Positions 55,517 through 63,621 of a stretch of DNA of 64,000 nucleotides are shown piece after piece. The notes beneath the pieces are model-generated. The model was not told where the DNA came from. It did not search any database and saw only the letters and a program-made list of their open reading frames with translations. Source of the DNA: Paulinella micropora (taxonomy: Eukaryota; Cercozoa; Imbricatea; Euglyphida); contig BJOX01000007.1 of assembly GCA_009731375.1 (NCBI GenBank), forward strand, positions 1,293,995-1,357,994. Direction: 5' to 3'. The translations under genes were made by a program, and so were the position numbers. How positions within the stretch are numbered: the stretch's first letter is position 1; each line of letters starts with the position of its first letter.

Positions 55517-55556
55517 AAAATTTTGCTTTTTTTTTTTTGCTTCGTTGGTGGGGGTT

Positions 55557-55577
55557 GTAGGGGGCGAAGACCCCTAC
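55557..55577. terminator. Hairpin between convergent ends (GTAGGGG/CCCCTAC)
   Basis: A perfect 7-bp stem with a GCGAAGA loop; it overlaps the stop codon of the minus-strand surface protein (55,574) and follows the plus-strand ExoX-like stop and an 11-T run. In giant viruses and their satellites transcripts often end at hairpins, so this is a candidate bidirectional 3'-end signal. Confidence 0.45.
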
Positions 55578-56824
55578 TGGTCTTCTAAGAAATTAACGAT
55601 AACACTCACATTTCCTCCATTGTTGGGAGTTGATACAGACTTTTGTAAAAATGTTAGATTTTCACCGGGAGAGAGTTGAATGTCGTAAGTTCGCAGGTCA
55701 ATAAGCTGGCTAGAAGTAGCATTAACATACAGTTTTAGAATTACGTCCGTCACAGTAGCACCACCAACGGCAGTCGCAGCGGTGTCCTTTGATACCATTG
55801 AAGTTTTTGTATCAATATCCGCGAAGCTCTCCGCCGTAAGTGTCCCAGTCGTTTTCACAATCCGCACTATATTAACTTTGGTGTCTTCGTTTGATATGCT
55901 AACGAGAGATGGATAAACAATTGAATAATTGGTCACACCATTAAAAGTTGTTTTATTTTTTATGCTAATAATTGGGCTTTCCGTTGTGCTCGCTGGCTCA
56001 CTTCCTTCCGCTTCGTTTGATATACTTGAATTAATAGTGTTAGTGCCCTCAATAAACATACTGCAACTGGCTGTTTTTAATATTTGATTAGCATTACCAG
56101 TGCCATAATTTCTGATACAAGCTGAAAAAGGTAGGGTTGTATTTGAAAGACTAACACCCATATTCGCATTCGCATACCTAATTGTATGAACCAGCTGAAA
56201 TTCTCCACTTGATGGATTTTCTATGTAGAACCTTATAGCACCAAAGCCAAGATATTGAAATTTAATCTGGAATACATTCCCTTTGGTCCAGTCTAAGGCG
56301 GGCATAATTTTAGTTCCATCACAAGGGTCATCCCAAATCGCCTGGGGAGTAAGTGTCGGCACCCCTCCTTTAACACTGGCGATATTCATACCAGTCGCTT
56401 TTATTTTGTAAAAATAGAAGCCATTAGTAAAATCACTTTCGCCTATGCCGATGTATGAATTGTAGTCTTTCGTTTCATCAATATTCCATAAAGCAGTAAA
56501 TCGTGTTAGAACTCCCATACCAGTTATGTATTTAATTCTTTTTTTACTCGTCAATACAGCATTCGCGGTCGTCTTCACATCTGTTTTAAGTTCGGCCATA
56601 TTCGAATTAAATGAAATGGTAGCATCAGTTTGAGCTAATGTCCATATTCGTGTATTGATAGTGTATGGAAAAATCTCTTGTAATACTGGTGTTAATTGAC
56701 CGACCAATGCTTCGCCGAAAGCGGTTTTCATACTATTGGTTGCAACATTGCCATCGTAGCCGACTTTGACATTAATGAAGTCTCCGTCAGGGTCTTGTGC
56801 TATCAAATTTCGCTGATGACTCAT
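55574..56824 (-). CDS. Putative virion surface (spike/fibre-like) protein
   Basis: 416 residues, intact. The start (GDFINVKVGYDGNVATNSMK) and the segment LVGQLTPVLQEIFPYTINTR resemble the opening of structural proteins shared by marine phages and algal virus satellites. Residues ~100-260 look like a beta-sandwich, lectin-like region (FYFYKIKATGMNIA, NVFQIKFQYLGFGAIRFYIE). The Ser/Thr-rich C-terminal part ends LRTYDIQLSPGENLTFLQKS. There is no signal peptide or membrane segment. Directly downstream of the capsid gene in the minus-strand morphogenesis block, which suggests a capsid-attached surface protein for receptor contact. Family assignment is from resemblance only. Confidence 0.6.
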   Translation of the reverse strand: MSHQRNLIAQDPDGDFINVKVGYDGNVATNSMKTAFGEALVGQLTPVLQEIFPYTINTRIWTLAQTDATISFNSNMAELKTDVKTTANAVLTSKKRIKYITGMGVLTRFTALWNIDETKDYNSYIGIGESDFTNGFYFYKIKATGMNIASVKGGVPTLTPQAIWDDPCDGTKIMPALDWTKGNVFQIKFQYLGFGAIRFYIENPSSGEFQLVHTIRYANANMGVSLSNTTLPFSACIRNYGTGNANQILKTASCSMFIEGTNTINSSISNEAEGSEPASTTESPIISIKNKTTFNGVTNYSIVYPSLVSISNEDTKVNIVRIVKTTGTLTAESFADIDTKTSMVSKDTAATAVGGATVTDVILKLYVNATSSQLIDLRTYDIQLSPGENLTFLQKSVSTPNNGGNVSVIVNFLEDQ

Positions 56825-56914
56825 TGTAGGTACCTACGACCAGAGTTCCTATATTATCAAAAAATAAATTAACCATCAAAAATTAATAATTACTTCTTAC
56901 TTCACTGGCGGGGT

Positions 56915-58435
56915 TTAGTTTCTAGTAATGGTGCCATTCTTAACATTTACTTCTTGCTGAGTGACGACAAATGTGTAATGATTGGCCGCAATATTGGCAG
57001 TTGTTGCGATAAACTCCCATCGTCGCTCAGTGTCGACTTAATCCGCTGATTTCATTTTGGTCCTTGCTCCACAGCGGACGGGTATTGTCAAAGCTATCGC
57101 ACCAAACCCAGTTGTATTGATAAACATTGCTATTCATCAAAGAAGAGCCTTCCAACTTTGGTTTAAGATACATATAGTCTTCTAGTTTTCCAGTTTGACA
57201 ATCAACATTGAATTCTTGAAGTCGTGCTCCGTCTAGTGTGGTATAAAAAGTTTGGACTTTAGCACCGAGCAGGTTGCTATTGTCGTAGGCAGTGTTCTTA
57301 TTTTCGGTTGTGTTGAAAACAGAGTGATAAATTTTCTTAATTCGCCGTCCGTGGCCTCTATCAAATCTAAGAATGACATTTTGAGAAGTTGAAGCGAGCC
57401 CGACTGTGTTTTTATACAAATAAGAATAATCAATGTTGAAGCTCATACCTTCGGGGCTCATAATCTTCTGTTGAATTGATTGAACGACATCGGGGTTAGT
57501 TTCAACAGCTAAGAAAAGGCTGAGATTAGTAATAGTAACATTTGAATCAGCTACCGCAACAGTGCCACCACCAGTAGAAAGAGCATCATTGTTGTAATAA
57601 AAGATTTTGGGAGTCTGTTGCCAAACAATCCGCATAGTCAAATTTCTGGAAACATAATAGTTTTATCCAGAGCGAAAATAGTATTGTAAAGCATTCCAAG
57701 ATTAATCTTAACATTAACACTTGGGCTGGCATTGTTAATAGTTCCAGCTGAAAAATACTTAGCCTCATTAAAAGCAACATTAACGAACTTACTCGTGCCA
57801 GTCTCATTCACAATAAGGGAATCATCGTGTCGGCGAGCATTTGTGGAGGGTTGTGCCATCCAAGCCTTTAATGCTGCCTGAACCTGAGCCTTAGCAACAT
57901 CAATACCAGTATCAATTTGCCCCGCCACATTTCCTGCTATTGCCGAAGCGGCCAATGCTGTTTGTAATGCGGCCAACCTTGTAGCATCGCTGGCGGGTTG
58001 AAATGTAGTTGTAGCATTACACTTTTGAAGCATACATCCAGCTCCACTTCCATTGTCGTGGTTTTCCAAAGCTAGTAAATCATCAATGGAGGTTTCGGGT
58101 TTCCAAATCATCTTAGTTACATTTCCGACTTCGTTAATGTCGCACAGATAAACACCACCTCTCGTAATCAATTGAATCTGCCTAATTGGGGCCAGGCAAT
58201 CCATAAAGCATTTATTGTAGTTCGCCGCCTTCGCATCTGGGGCATAATTAAAACTCAAAACAGAACGAGCCAAGTTAAACGGACGGCTGATAAGGTCAAA
58301 GTTGCTTTCCTGTCCTCCTGCGGTAGACACAGTGATATTAATAGAACCCTCACGAGTAAGCTTATTCAAGCGATAAGAAGCACTGATGTAGTCAGTCCTG
58401 CTGAAATCTAGTTCGCCTCCATGTTGGGTTGGCAT
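56915..58435 (-). CDS. MCP: PLV major capsid protein (double jelly-roll), frame-broken
   Basis: Forms the capsid hexon trimers. Coding starts at ATG 58,435: DFSRTDYISASYRLNKLTRE then GSINITV, a typical PLV capsid opening (first strands of jelly-roll 1). It runs to IFALDKTIMFPEI; after a 1-base frame change near 57,640 it continues RNLTMRIVWQQTPKIFYYNN, the characteristic second-domain entry. A second change near 57,035 leads to ERRWEFIATTANIAANHYTF, VVTQQEVNVKNGTITRN and a stop at 56,915. Total about 500 residues, usual for the family. An Ala-rich helical insert (residues ~155-200) interrupts domain 1. Upstream of the ATG is an AT-rich leader. The frame changes may be mutations or indel errors. 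Confidence 0.85.
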
Positions 58436-58490
58436 TTGTTTTTCCTCTTTTTACGGTTGTCTTATATTTTAATATGAGAAAAAAAATTAA

Positions 58491-59293
58491 TTAACGGCTT
58501 TTTAACAAATTAAAAAATGATGTAAATAAATTAAAATAATTCGTCTCGCGATAAATTAACAATGTCATTACAATGCCGAGCCCGTTAAGATTAACTGGTT
58601 GGTCGTTTTCGTCAGTCAAGTAAAACCGATACACATTGCTTGAACTAGTAGATAGCCGTTTGCCGTATTCACTGCCCGAGCCGTCGTAGATAACAGAGCC
58701 GAACGGGATTTCGTTCGCTGTATATATTTATTGGAGCACGTGGTTATCGCCTTCGCCAATGAGGTCTGATTGAAGATATTATGTTTTTTCACCAGTCAAG
58801 ATTATGACATTCGGCGACCTAATGGTATTATTAGCAAAGAAATATGTTGAGTCGCGGTCAAAACCCATTACTTCGTGAATACGAGTTTCGGTGTCAAATA
58901 TAAACTGCGGTTGAATGCCTCCATTGTTCGCTACTGTAAACAATAGCTTGCCGTCTTCTGGGTCGGTGTTTGTGTTGTTGCTCGTAACGGCGTATGTGTA
59001 GTCATTGGGGCTGTCTGCCGTTAGCACCTCGGCCAGTTTATCTTTTAAGTTGTTCATCGTGTAGTTGCCCTCTGGTATCGTAATCAGAGCCTCAAATCCA
59101 TCTTCACTCAGAGTAAAAGTATTATAGCAGAGTAATACGACTTCGGCACATAGATATGAAGTATTTTACAATGGGTAGGATTGTCTAGCGATTTCATATC
59201 AATGGAGTGAGTAAAATCACTGTCCGTGCCGTTTATCCTATTTTTGCTGTTGACATAGTAAATGTTGCTACTTCGCCCGCCTCTATATTCCAT
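58491..59293 (-). CDS. PLV penton / minor capsid protein, frame-broken
   Basis: Single jelly-roll vertex protein. ATG 59,293 gives MEYRGGRSSNIYYVNSKNRI, then GTDSDFTHSIDM and CKILHIYVPKSYY, the standard opening of PLV/virophage pentons. A frame change near 59,110 continues NTFTLSEDGFEALITIPEGN, YTMNNLKDKLAEVL; a second near 58,780 continues YLQSDLIGEGDNHVLQ, followed by an in-frame TAA (58,728-58,730) and IYTANEIPFGSVIYDG. The C-terminal strand VNLNGLGIVMTLLIYRETNY closes the fold before the stop at 58,491. About 267 residues in all. Sits immediately upstream of MCP, the usual PLV pairing. Three lesions make it the most damaged capsid gene. Confidence 0.8.
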
Positions 59294-59362
59294 CGCAGAG
59301 ACTAGTCTCCGCACCTCTAATTTTGGATATATAATAGAAAAAATATTTTTTGTTTTAATTAC

Positions 59363-60141
59363 CTAGATAAAAGTGTCAAAGCCGTAGCCGTTCTGTGTTT
59401 TCAACTCCTCCGCTTCTTTTTCTTTTAAGTCCGTCCAACCGCTGGCAAATTTAAAGCGATTACCTTTCGCCCGCTCTAACAAAAACCTAATACTATGCCA
59501 CCCGCAGGTATCTGTTGTGTCGCTTTGGTTTGTAACCTGATTAACCTTCATAAGCAGATATGTGTTCGGCTTACTCTTGTCAATAAGCTGTTTCATTTGG
59601 TGTAGAAATAGCTCAGTCGGCTTATACAGTGCGAGCGGGTCGTAGATTTCAATAGAGTCGTCTTTAATTAGGTCAACCCAAACAGCAATCCAATGTGAGC
59701 CTGGTTGCTAGACTTACCCAAGTTCATTATAAATCCATAATTCTTTCTTTGTTCTGGTTTCAGTTTGTTTATTTCATCGCTCGCTACTGTTCCCAAATAC
59801 CAATCGTGCTTTTTCATAATATTGTCTATTTCATCCGTCATTAAACCTCGGTAGGGGCCTCCTCCCCCGATTTCGGGTGTTGTATCGGCGGTGATTTCGG
59901 GTGTTTTGTCGGCGGTGATTTCGGGTGTTGTGTCGGGCGTGGGTTCGGTGTTGGTTTCAGGTGTGGTGTCGGGTGTTGTGGTTGGTGATGTGTCGGCGAT
60001 GGTTTCGGTGGTGGTATCGGGTGCTGGCTGTGGAACTTCCTCGGTTGGTTGAATACCGAGAGTATTTGAAACTTGATTTTTAATGTTTGGGTCGCTTCTC
60101 ATTTCAGATACTAAGTTATTTACATAATCCTTCTTCTTCAT
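59363..60141 (-). CDS. Adenain-like maturation cysteine protease with Thr/Pro repeat arm, frame-broken
   Basis: Processes virion precursors. Residues 1-30 are helical, then ~60 residues of Pro/Thr/Glu repeats (TTPEITADTTPE units). The protease domain opens GLMTDEIDNIMKKH, DWYLGTVASDEIN and YGFIMNLG. After a frame change near 59,700 it reads PGSHWIAVWVDLI (catalytic His), IEIYDPLALY (Asp), and near the C-terminus TCGWHSIRFLLERAKG (catalytic Cys), ending GYGFDTFI. This matches the C5/Ulp1-type protease of adenoviruses and Polintons. The repeat arm is unusual and may tether the enzyme in the virion (inference). Its start overlaps the end of the coiled-coil gene by 26 bp. Confidence 0.83.
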
Positions 60142-61336
60142 TTTTTTCTTCTGTATTTGCCCTTTTTTTTAAATATTTCTTAATTTTTGCTATTGTTAAA
60201 AGTTTGTGTATTAATTCCTCCATCGTTTTTGCCCCAGCACCAGCTTGGTTTATTCCCAAATAATCAGCGAGTTTCTTTCTCATTTCATTCTGGTCTATTC
60301 CTAAATCAATACCTTCATTTACTATAACTTGTGCCATACCCGCTGTCGTGTGTTTTCCTTTAACTTTTTTTGGTGGTGGTTTGCCCCGAGCTTTCATTTC
60401 TTTTTCCAAAGCAGGGCCCAAAGTTTTGGGTATGTCCAATTTCGGATACTTGTAATCATTTCTTAAACCTGCGGATATGTATGATATTTTATCTTTAATT
60501 TCAAAGTGTTTCGCTTTGGCCTCCGCTTGCTTTTTTTCTTGTTCTAATTCTTTTTTGTATTGTTCAGCCAGTTCTTTCTGCTCATCTGCTGATTGGGCAT
60601 CGGCTATCGCTTTCTCTATTCCTGTGCCAAGTTTGATAAATTCTGTTTTGCTCAAACTTTTAATAAATTTAGTTGTAAAGCCCGCTTTCTTCATTAATTC
60701 AATGTATTTTTCTTTTAATTCCTTTTCAGCCTTTTTCTCTTCTTTTGTTTTCAATGGCATCTGTTTTTCTTCTGGTGCTTGGGGTGCTTGTGGTGGTCCT
60801 AGTTGTGGTGCTTGTGGTGGTGCTTGTATGTATTGAGGTTGGAACTGGGGTGGCGGTAATAACAGTTTTCTATCTTGTTCAAATTTTACATCCTCTATAA
60901 GTTTTTGCTCTCTGTTCGCCTCCCTTATTAATTCTTCTTGTCTTTCTTTAATGTCAGCATTCTCCTTCCTCTCCATTCTTTTCTTTTCATCTTCTGCCTG
61001 TTCTCTTAACTTCTTTTCCTTTTCTTCCTGCTCGTGTATTAGTTCATATTTTTTCAGCAGGTTGTTTTGTATCTGGTTGCGGTTCTCGTGTTCAAGGCGA
61101 TTGAATTCGGACTTAACAATTCGCTCTTTTGTCTTTCGTGTTTTCTTCGTTTTATTGTCCCCTTTCATATATTTCAGAAATAGTTTAACGATTTGAAGTG
61201 TTGAAAGTTCATTCGTTTTCTTGCCAAAGTTGAGATATGCTCGTTTGCCCTTTATTTTAATATATGGTCGGCCATCTTTGGTTCTGTATATCCTCGGAGG
61301 CCGTTGTTTAAGTTTCTTCTTTGGCTTACTTCGCAT
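60116..61336 (-). CDS. Large charged coiled-coil protein, putative virion core component
   Basis: 406 residues, intact. The N-terminus is very basic (RSKPKKKLKQRPPRIYRTKD) followed by GRPYIKIKGKRAYLNFG, a short motif I associate with unassigned PLV proteins. A long Glu/Lys/Arg coiled coil spans residues ~70-160, then a Pro/Gln-rich hinge (PPQAPQLGPPQAPQAPEEKQ), a second coiled coil (~200-285), and a compact C-terminal region (TAGMAQVIVNEGIDLGIDQN). No enzyme motif is present. Located between protease and the small GG protein in the morphogenesis block, so a scaffold or DNA-condensing core role is plausible but inferred only. Confidence 0.65.
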   Translation of the reverse strand: MRSKPKKKLKQRPPRIYRTKDGRPYIKIKGKRAYLNFGKKTNELSTLQIVKLFLKYMKGDNKTKKTRKTKERIVKSEFNRLEHENRNQIQNNLLKKYELIHEQEEKEKKLREQAEDEKKRMERKENADIKERQEELIREANREQKLIEDVKFEQDRKLLLPPPQFQPQYIQAPPQAPQLGPPQAPQAPEEKQMPLKTKEEKKAEKELKEKYIELMKKAGFTTKFIKSLSKTEFIKLGTGIEKAIADAQSADEQKELAEQYKKELEQEKKQAEAKAKHFEIKDKISYISAGLRNDYKYPKLDIPKTLGPALEKEMKARGKPPPKKVKGKHTTAGMAQVIVNEGIDLGIDQNEMRKKLADYLGINQAGAGAKTMEELIHKLLTIAKIKKYLKKRANTEEKNEEEGLCK

Positions 61337-61408
61337 TACTACTATTATATTATTAGTAAAAAATAATAATAGAAGGTTTAGTTTTTCATTTTATCCCAAA
61401 CGGAGGGG

Positions 61409-61714
61409 TTAACGAAACTTGACTGCTCCACCTCGTTGCTTCCCGTATCCTTGCTTAGCCGCAGCCTTCGCTACACGGTCCGCATAAGGCACTCCCACAT
61501 CGCTTAGAAAAGTAGCACCCCTTGAAATCAATTGGTTCTTCTTGATAAACCTATTAGCATCCACTATTGCTTGTCCGACTCGTTTCCAATTCACTTTTCC
61601 TCCTGTTTGTTTCTTTTTTCCCTTCTTCTCTCGTCCTCCTGCTTGTGGCATTGAAGGATTGTAGCTGATATTGTATCCCGATGGTTGTGAAATAATTACT
61701 GGTGATGTTGGCAT
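61409..61714 (-). CDS. Small basic virion protein with GG cleavage-site candidates
   Basis: 101 residues. After a Ser/Pro N-terminus come QAGGREKKGKKKQTGGKVNW and a C-terminal QRGGAVKFR; each GG is a candidate site for the adenain-like protease encoded nearby (that family cuts at Gly-Gly-type sites). The middle (VGQAIVDANRFIKKNQLISR, GATFLSDVGVPYADRVAKAA) is an amphipathic region similar in style to small core or membrane-lytic precursor proteins of adenoviruses and Polintons. Highly basic overall, consistent with DNA contact. Intact frame, between the coiled-coil and ATPase genes. Function inferred from composition and context. Confidence 0.62.
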   Translation of the reverse strand: MPTSPVIISQPSGYNISYNPSMPQAGGREKKGKKKQTGGKVNWKRVGQAIVDANRFIKKNQLISRGATFLSDVGVPYADRVAKAAAKQGYGKQRGGAVKFR

Positions 61715-61751
61715 CTATATAATGTATGAAAAAAAATAAATAATAATAAAA

Positions 61752-62579
61752 TTACTTTAAACGAATATTGAAGTTCTTTCGTAATTCATCAGACACCGCA
61801 TCTACATACAAAAAGTTAAACCTCTCTTTGGTCGCCTCGTGGTATTTTTCAATGAAGTATTCAAGGTCGTAGCCGAGGTCCAGATATTTATACACGAGTT
61901 CCATCTTATCCACACTCTGACCAGGAAAAATAAGGAGGTAGTCCAACTGTTTAATTGCCTCAGGCTTCATGTCGTTAAGATACTGCGAGCTCATAATCAC
62001 CTTTGACTTGTAGTGTCTATTTTTTTTCAACAGGTCGCTAACGGACTTATCCCTTAAACCACTACCCAAATCATCTAACACAAACACGACTTCTGGTGTA
62101 TTGTATTTGCTCGGTCTCTCCACTTTTTCTCCTCCCTCCTGCTTCTTCTTTTCTTCTTTTCCAAAATAAAGAAACTTCGGCTTTTCTACTTCATCTTTAC
62201 CATCCTGAACAATTTCTACTTCTTCTTGCTCTTCGTCTGGCTTGTTGAGCTTATCTAACTCGTAATCAATCACACTGTATCCATCCGTTTTCAAATATGT
62301 GTATATAGCCATCGGGTTTCCCTTCTTCTTGAAGTGCTTAACCATTTCTTTGTATATGTGGTCTTTGTGTATCGTGCTGGCTATAATGACAATCCTTGTG
62401 CTTCTGTCCGTCATTCTTTTCAGGATTTCGAAAAGTGCGGTCGTCTTACCACTCTTCTTGCGAGCGAGAAGAAAAATATTGGCATACGGTTCATCAAATA
62501 ACTTATATCCTTTTGCCGACTTGTCGCCATCTCCGTTTTGCTTGACTGGTCTAACTCGTATATCATTAATTTTCTCCAT
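61752..62579 (-). CDS. A32/FtsK-HerA type genome-packaging ATPase
   Basis: 275 residues, intact. Drives DNA into the capsid. The Walker A loop is ARKKSGKT (residues 39-46), Walker B is VVFVLDD (164-170), and the following SKVIMSSQYLNDM fits the sensor strand. Between A and B lies a long acidic/basic insert (residues ~111-160: KPDEEQEEVEIVQDGKDEVE), probably a surface loop. Size is normal for the family in PLVs and virophages (about 220-280). The first gene of the minus-strand ATPase-GG protein-coiled coil-protease series; a 25-bp AT-rich leader separates it from the upstream gene's stop. Best-preserved hallmark gene of this element. Confidence 0.92.
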   Translation of the reverse strand: MEKINDIRVRPVKQNGDGDKSAKGYKLFDEPYANIFLLARKKSGKTTALFEILKRMTDRSTRIVIIASTIHKDHIYKEMVKHFKKKGNPMAIYTYLKTDGYSVIDYELDKLNKPDEEQEEVEIVQDGKDEVEKPKFLYFGKEEKKKQEGGEKVERPSKYNTPEVVFVLDDLGSGLRDKSVSDLLKKNRHYKSKVIMSSQYLNDMKPEAIKQLDYLLIFPGQSVDKMELVYKYLDLGYDLEYFIEKYHEATKERFNFLYVDAVSDELRKNFNIRLK

Positions 62580-62595
62580 AGTTGCTATATTTTCT

Positions 62596-62982
62596 TCAAG
62601 CCAAAAATTCTAAACAAATAACAATTCTTCCAGCTAGTTGGTCAGTCTCAATACTGCCATTGTCCGTTTTAAGCACTCTAAAACTATATTGTCCATCAGT
62701 CCAATTAATAATACCTAAGTTATAGCTAAGATTGGAAATGTTTGCGGTGTTGCTATCAGCGAATGTGCCAATGATTCCAATTCGGTCCATACGAAGAATT
62801 TTTGTTTTCGTTTCAGTCATATCATTCATATAGTTGATATACTTAACATTCATTCTAGGGGTAAAGTTCAATTTAATGGTTTTGTCAAATGTTTTGCTAC
62901 CTCCCGCAAAATCATTACTTAGAAAAATAATCTTTTGGAATTTATAGTCTGCCATCGTAATGCCCTCTATATTACTGCTCAT
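62596..62982 (-). CDS. Small conserved-looking virion-type protein, unknown
   Basis: 128 residues, Asn/Thr-rich and beta-strand-like throughout (KFQKIIFLSNDFAGGSKTFD, KTIKLNFTPRMNVKYINYMN, SNLSYNLGIINWTDGQYSFR, LAGRIVICLEFLA). No Cys pattern, no membrane segment. Composition resembles jelly-roll or fibre-head proteins and its place, just upstream of the ATPase, fits a minor structural protein. I do not recognise the family. An ATG at residue 10 (MADYKFQK) is a possible alternative start. Confidence 0.6.
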   Translation of the reverse strand: MSSNIEGITMADYKFQKIIFLSNDFAGGSKTFDKTIKLNFTPRMNVKYINYMNDMTETKTKILRMDRIGIIGTFADSNTANISNLSYNLGIINWTDGQYSFRVLKTDNGSIETDQLAGRIVICLEFLA

Positions 62983-63041
62983 AAACTTTTTCTTAATTAA
63001 TATTTCTGCTCGGACCGCCTGGGATTTCTATTCGCGGGTCA

Positions 63042-63224
63042 GTGATAAAAAAAAATGAAAGTTGTGTGTGGTGTATTCAAAAAGGAATAGAAACAAAATT
63101 TAAATGTGTGTATAAACCTTTTAGTGATTGGTGTGTTAGTTTTGATGAAGCCATTCCGCTAATCTGCTCAAATGATGCTTCTTGGTATAAAACTCAACTA
63201 TACGAGTGTTCATTTCTTACTTGA
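63042..63224 (+). CDS. Possible 60-codon ORF, Cys-rich
   Basis: The plus frame, isolated among minus genes, reads KNESCVWCIQKGIETKFKCV and IPLICSNDASWYKTQLYECS, with seven Cys. Its 3' end overlaps the neighbouring minus gene by 15 bp. Composition is protein-like, but there is no homology I can name and it may be chance. Confidence 0.2.
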   Translation: MIKKNESCVWCIQKGIETKFKCVYKPFSDWCVSFDEAIPLICSNDASWYKTQLYECSFLT

Positions 63225-63549
63225 AGATGGGCTAGGAAGGCAGATACCGATAAGTAAGGTCAAAATACCGACATAAGTGTTGGCTGTCTCGCACGGTAAG
63301 TTCTTTTCAGACAACCTCACGATACAAAGGGTTATAATGGCAACGATGATACCCATTTGAAATAAGTATTTAATAAGTCGGCTGTCAGTTTTTCGCTTAG
63401 TCAAACAGCAATCCCAGCTGTCCTCGTATTCGTGGTCTAATTTTTTTTTCTTCCTGCTTAATTTGGACATCTAATACCCTATTTTTCAACTCTGGTGTCA
63501 GGTCTTCCGTCTCTATGATTGGTGGTGGTGGGTGTAATCTAGGGGGCAT
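63210..63549 (-). CDS. Small two-helix membrane protein, frameshift at a T9/A9 run
   Basis: The ATG at 63,549 gives MPPRLHPPPPIIETEDLTPE, LKNRVLDVQIKQEEKK. At the A9 run (plus-strand T9, 63,441-63,449) the frame shifts into LDHEYEDSWDCCLTKRKTDS, then helix 1 LIKYLFQMGIIVAIITLCIV, a lumenal-type loop with CET, and helix 2 TYVGILTLLIGICLPSP. The downstream part alone is also open from 63,470 (MSKLSRKKKK). The pattern of two helices ending in LPSP is recurrent among PLVs and algal giant viruses. It could reside in the virion's inner membrane or in host membranes; the function is unknown. A homopolymer indel is the simplest cause of the frame break. Confidence 0.65.
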
Positions 63550-63603
63550 AGTAAGTGCTTTTTTACAAAAACCACTTACAATCTCAAAAACTATATTGGG
63601 TTT

Positions 63604-63621
63604 GTAAGGGCTTGTCCTTAC
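63604..63621. terminator. Hairpin over the S74 gene stop (GTAAGG/CCTTAC)
   Basis: A 6-bp perfect stem with a 6-base loop overlaps the stop codon of the S74 protein (63,618-63,620), the same placement as the hairpin at 55,557. Candidate 3'-end processing signal. Confidence 0.4.

Noticed and set aside
58728-58730. Alternative genetic code (TAA read as Gln) because of HVLQ-TAA-IYTANE in the penton
   Set aside because: Other PLV and host frames end naturally at TAA, and frameshifts are also present in the same gene.
60477-60836. Plus-strand Cys/Phe/Ser ORF
   Set aside because: Antisense of the coiled-coil gene; the minus strand has the intact 406-codon frame.
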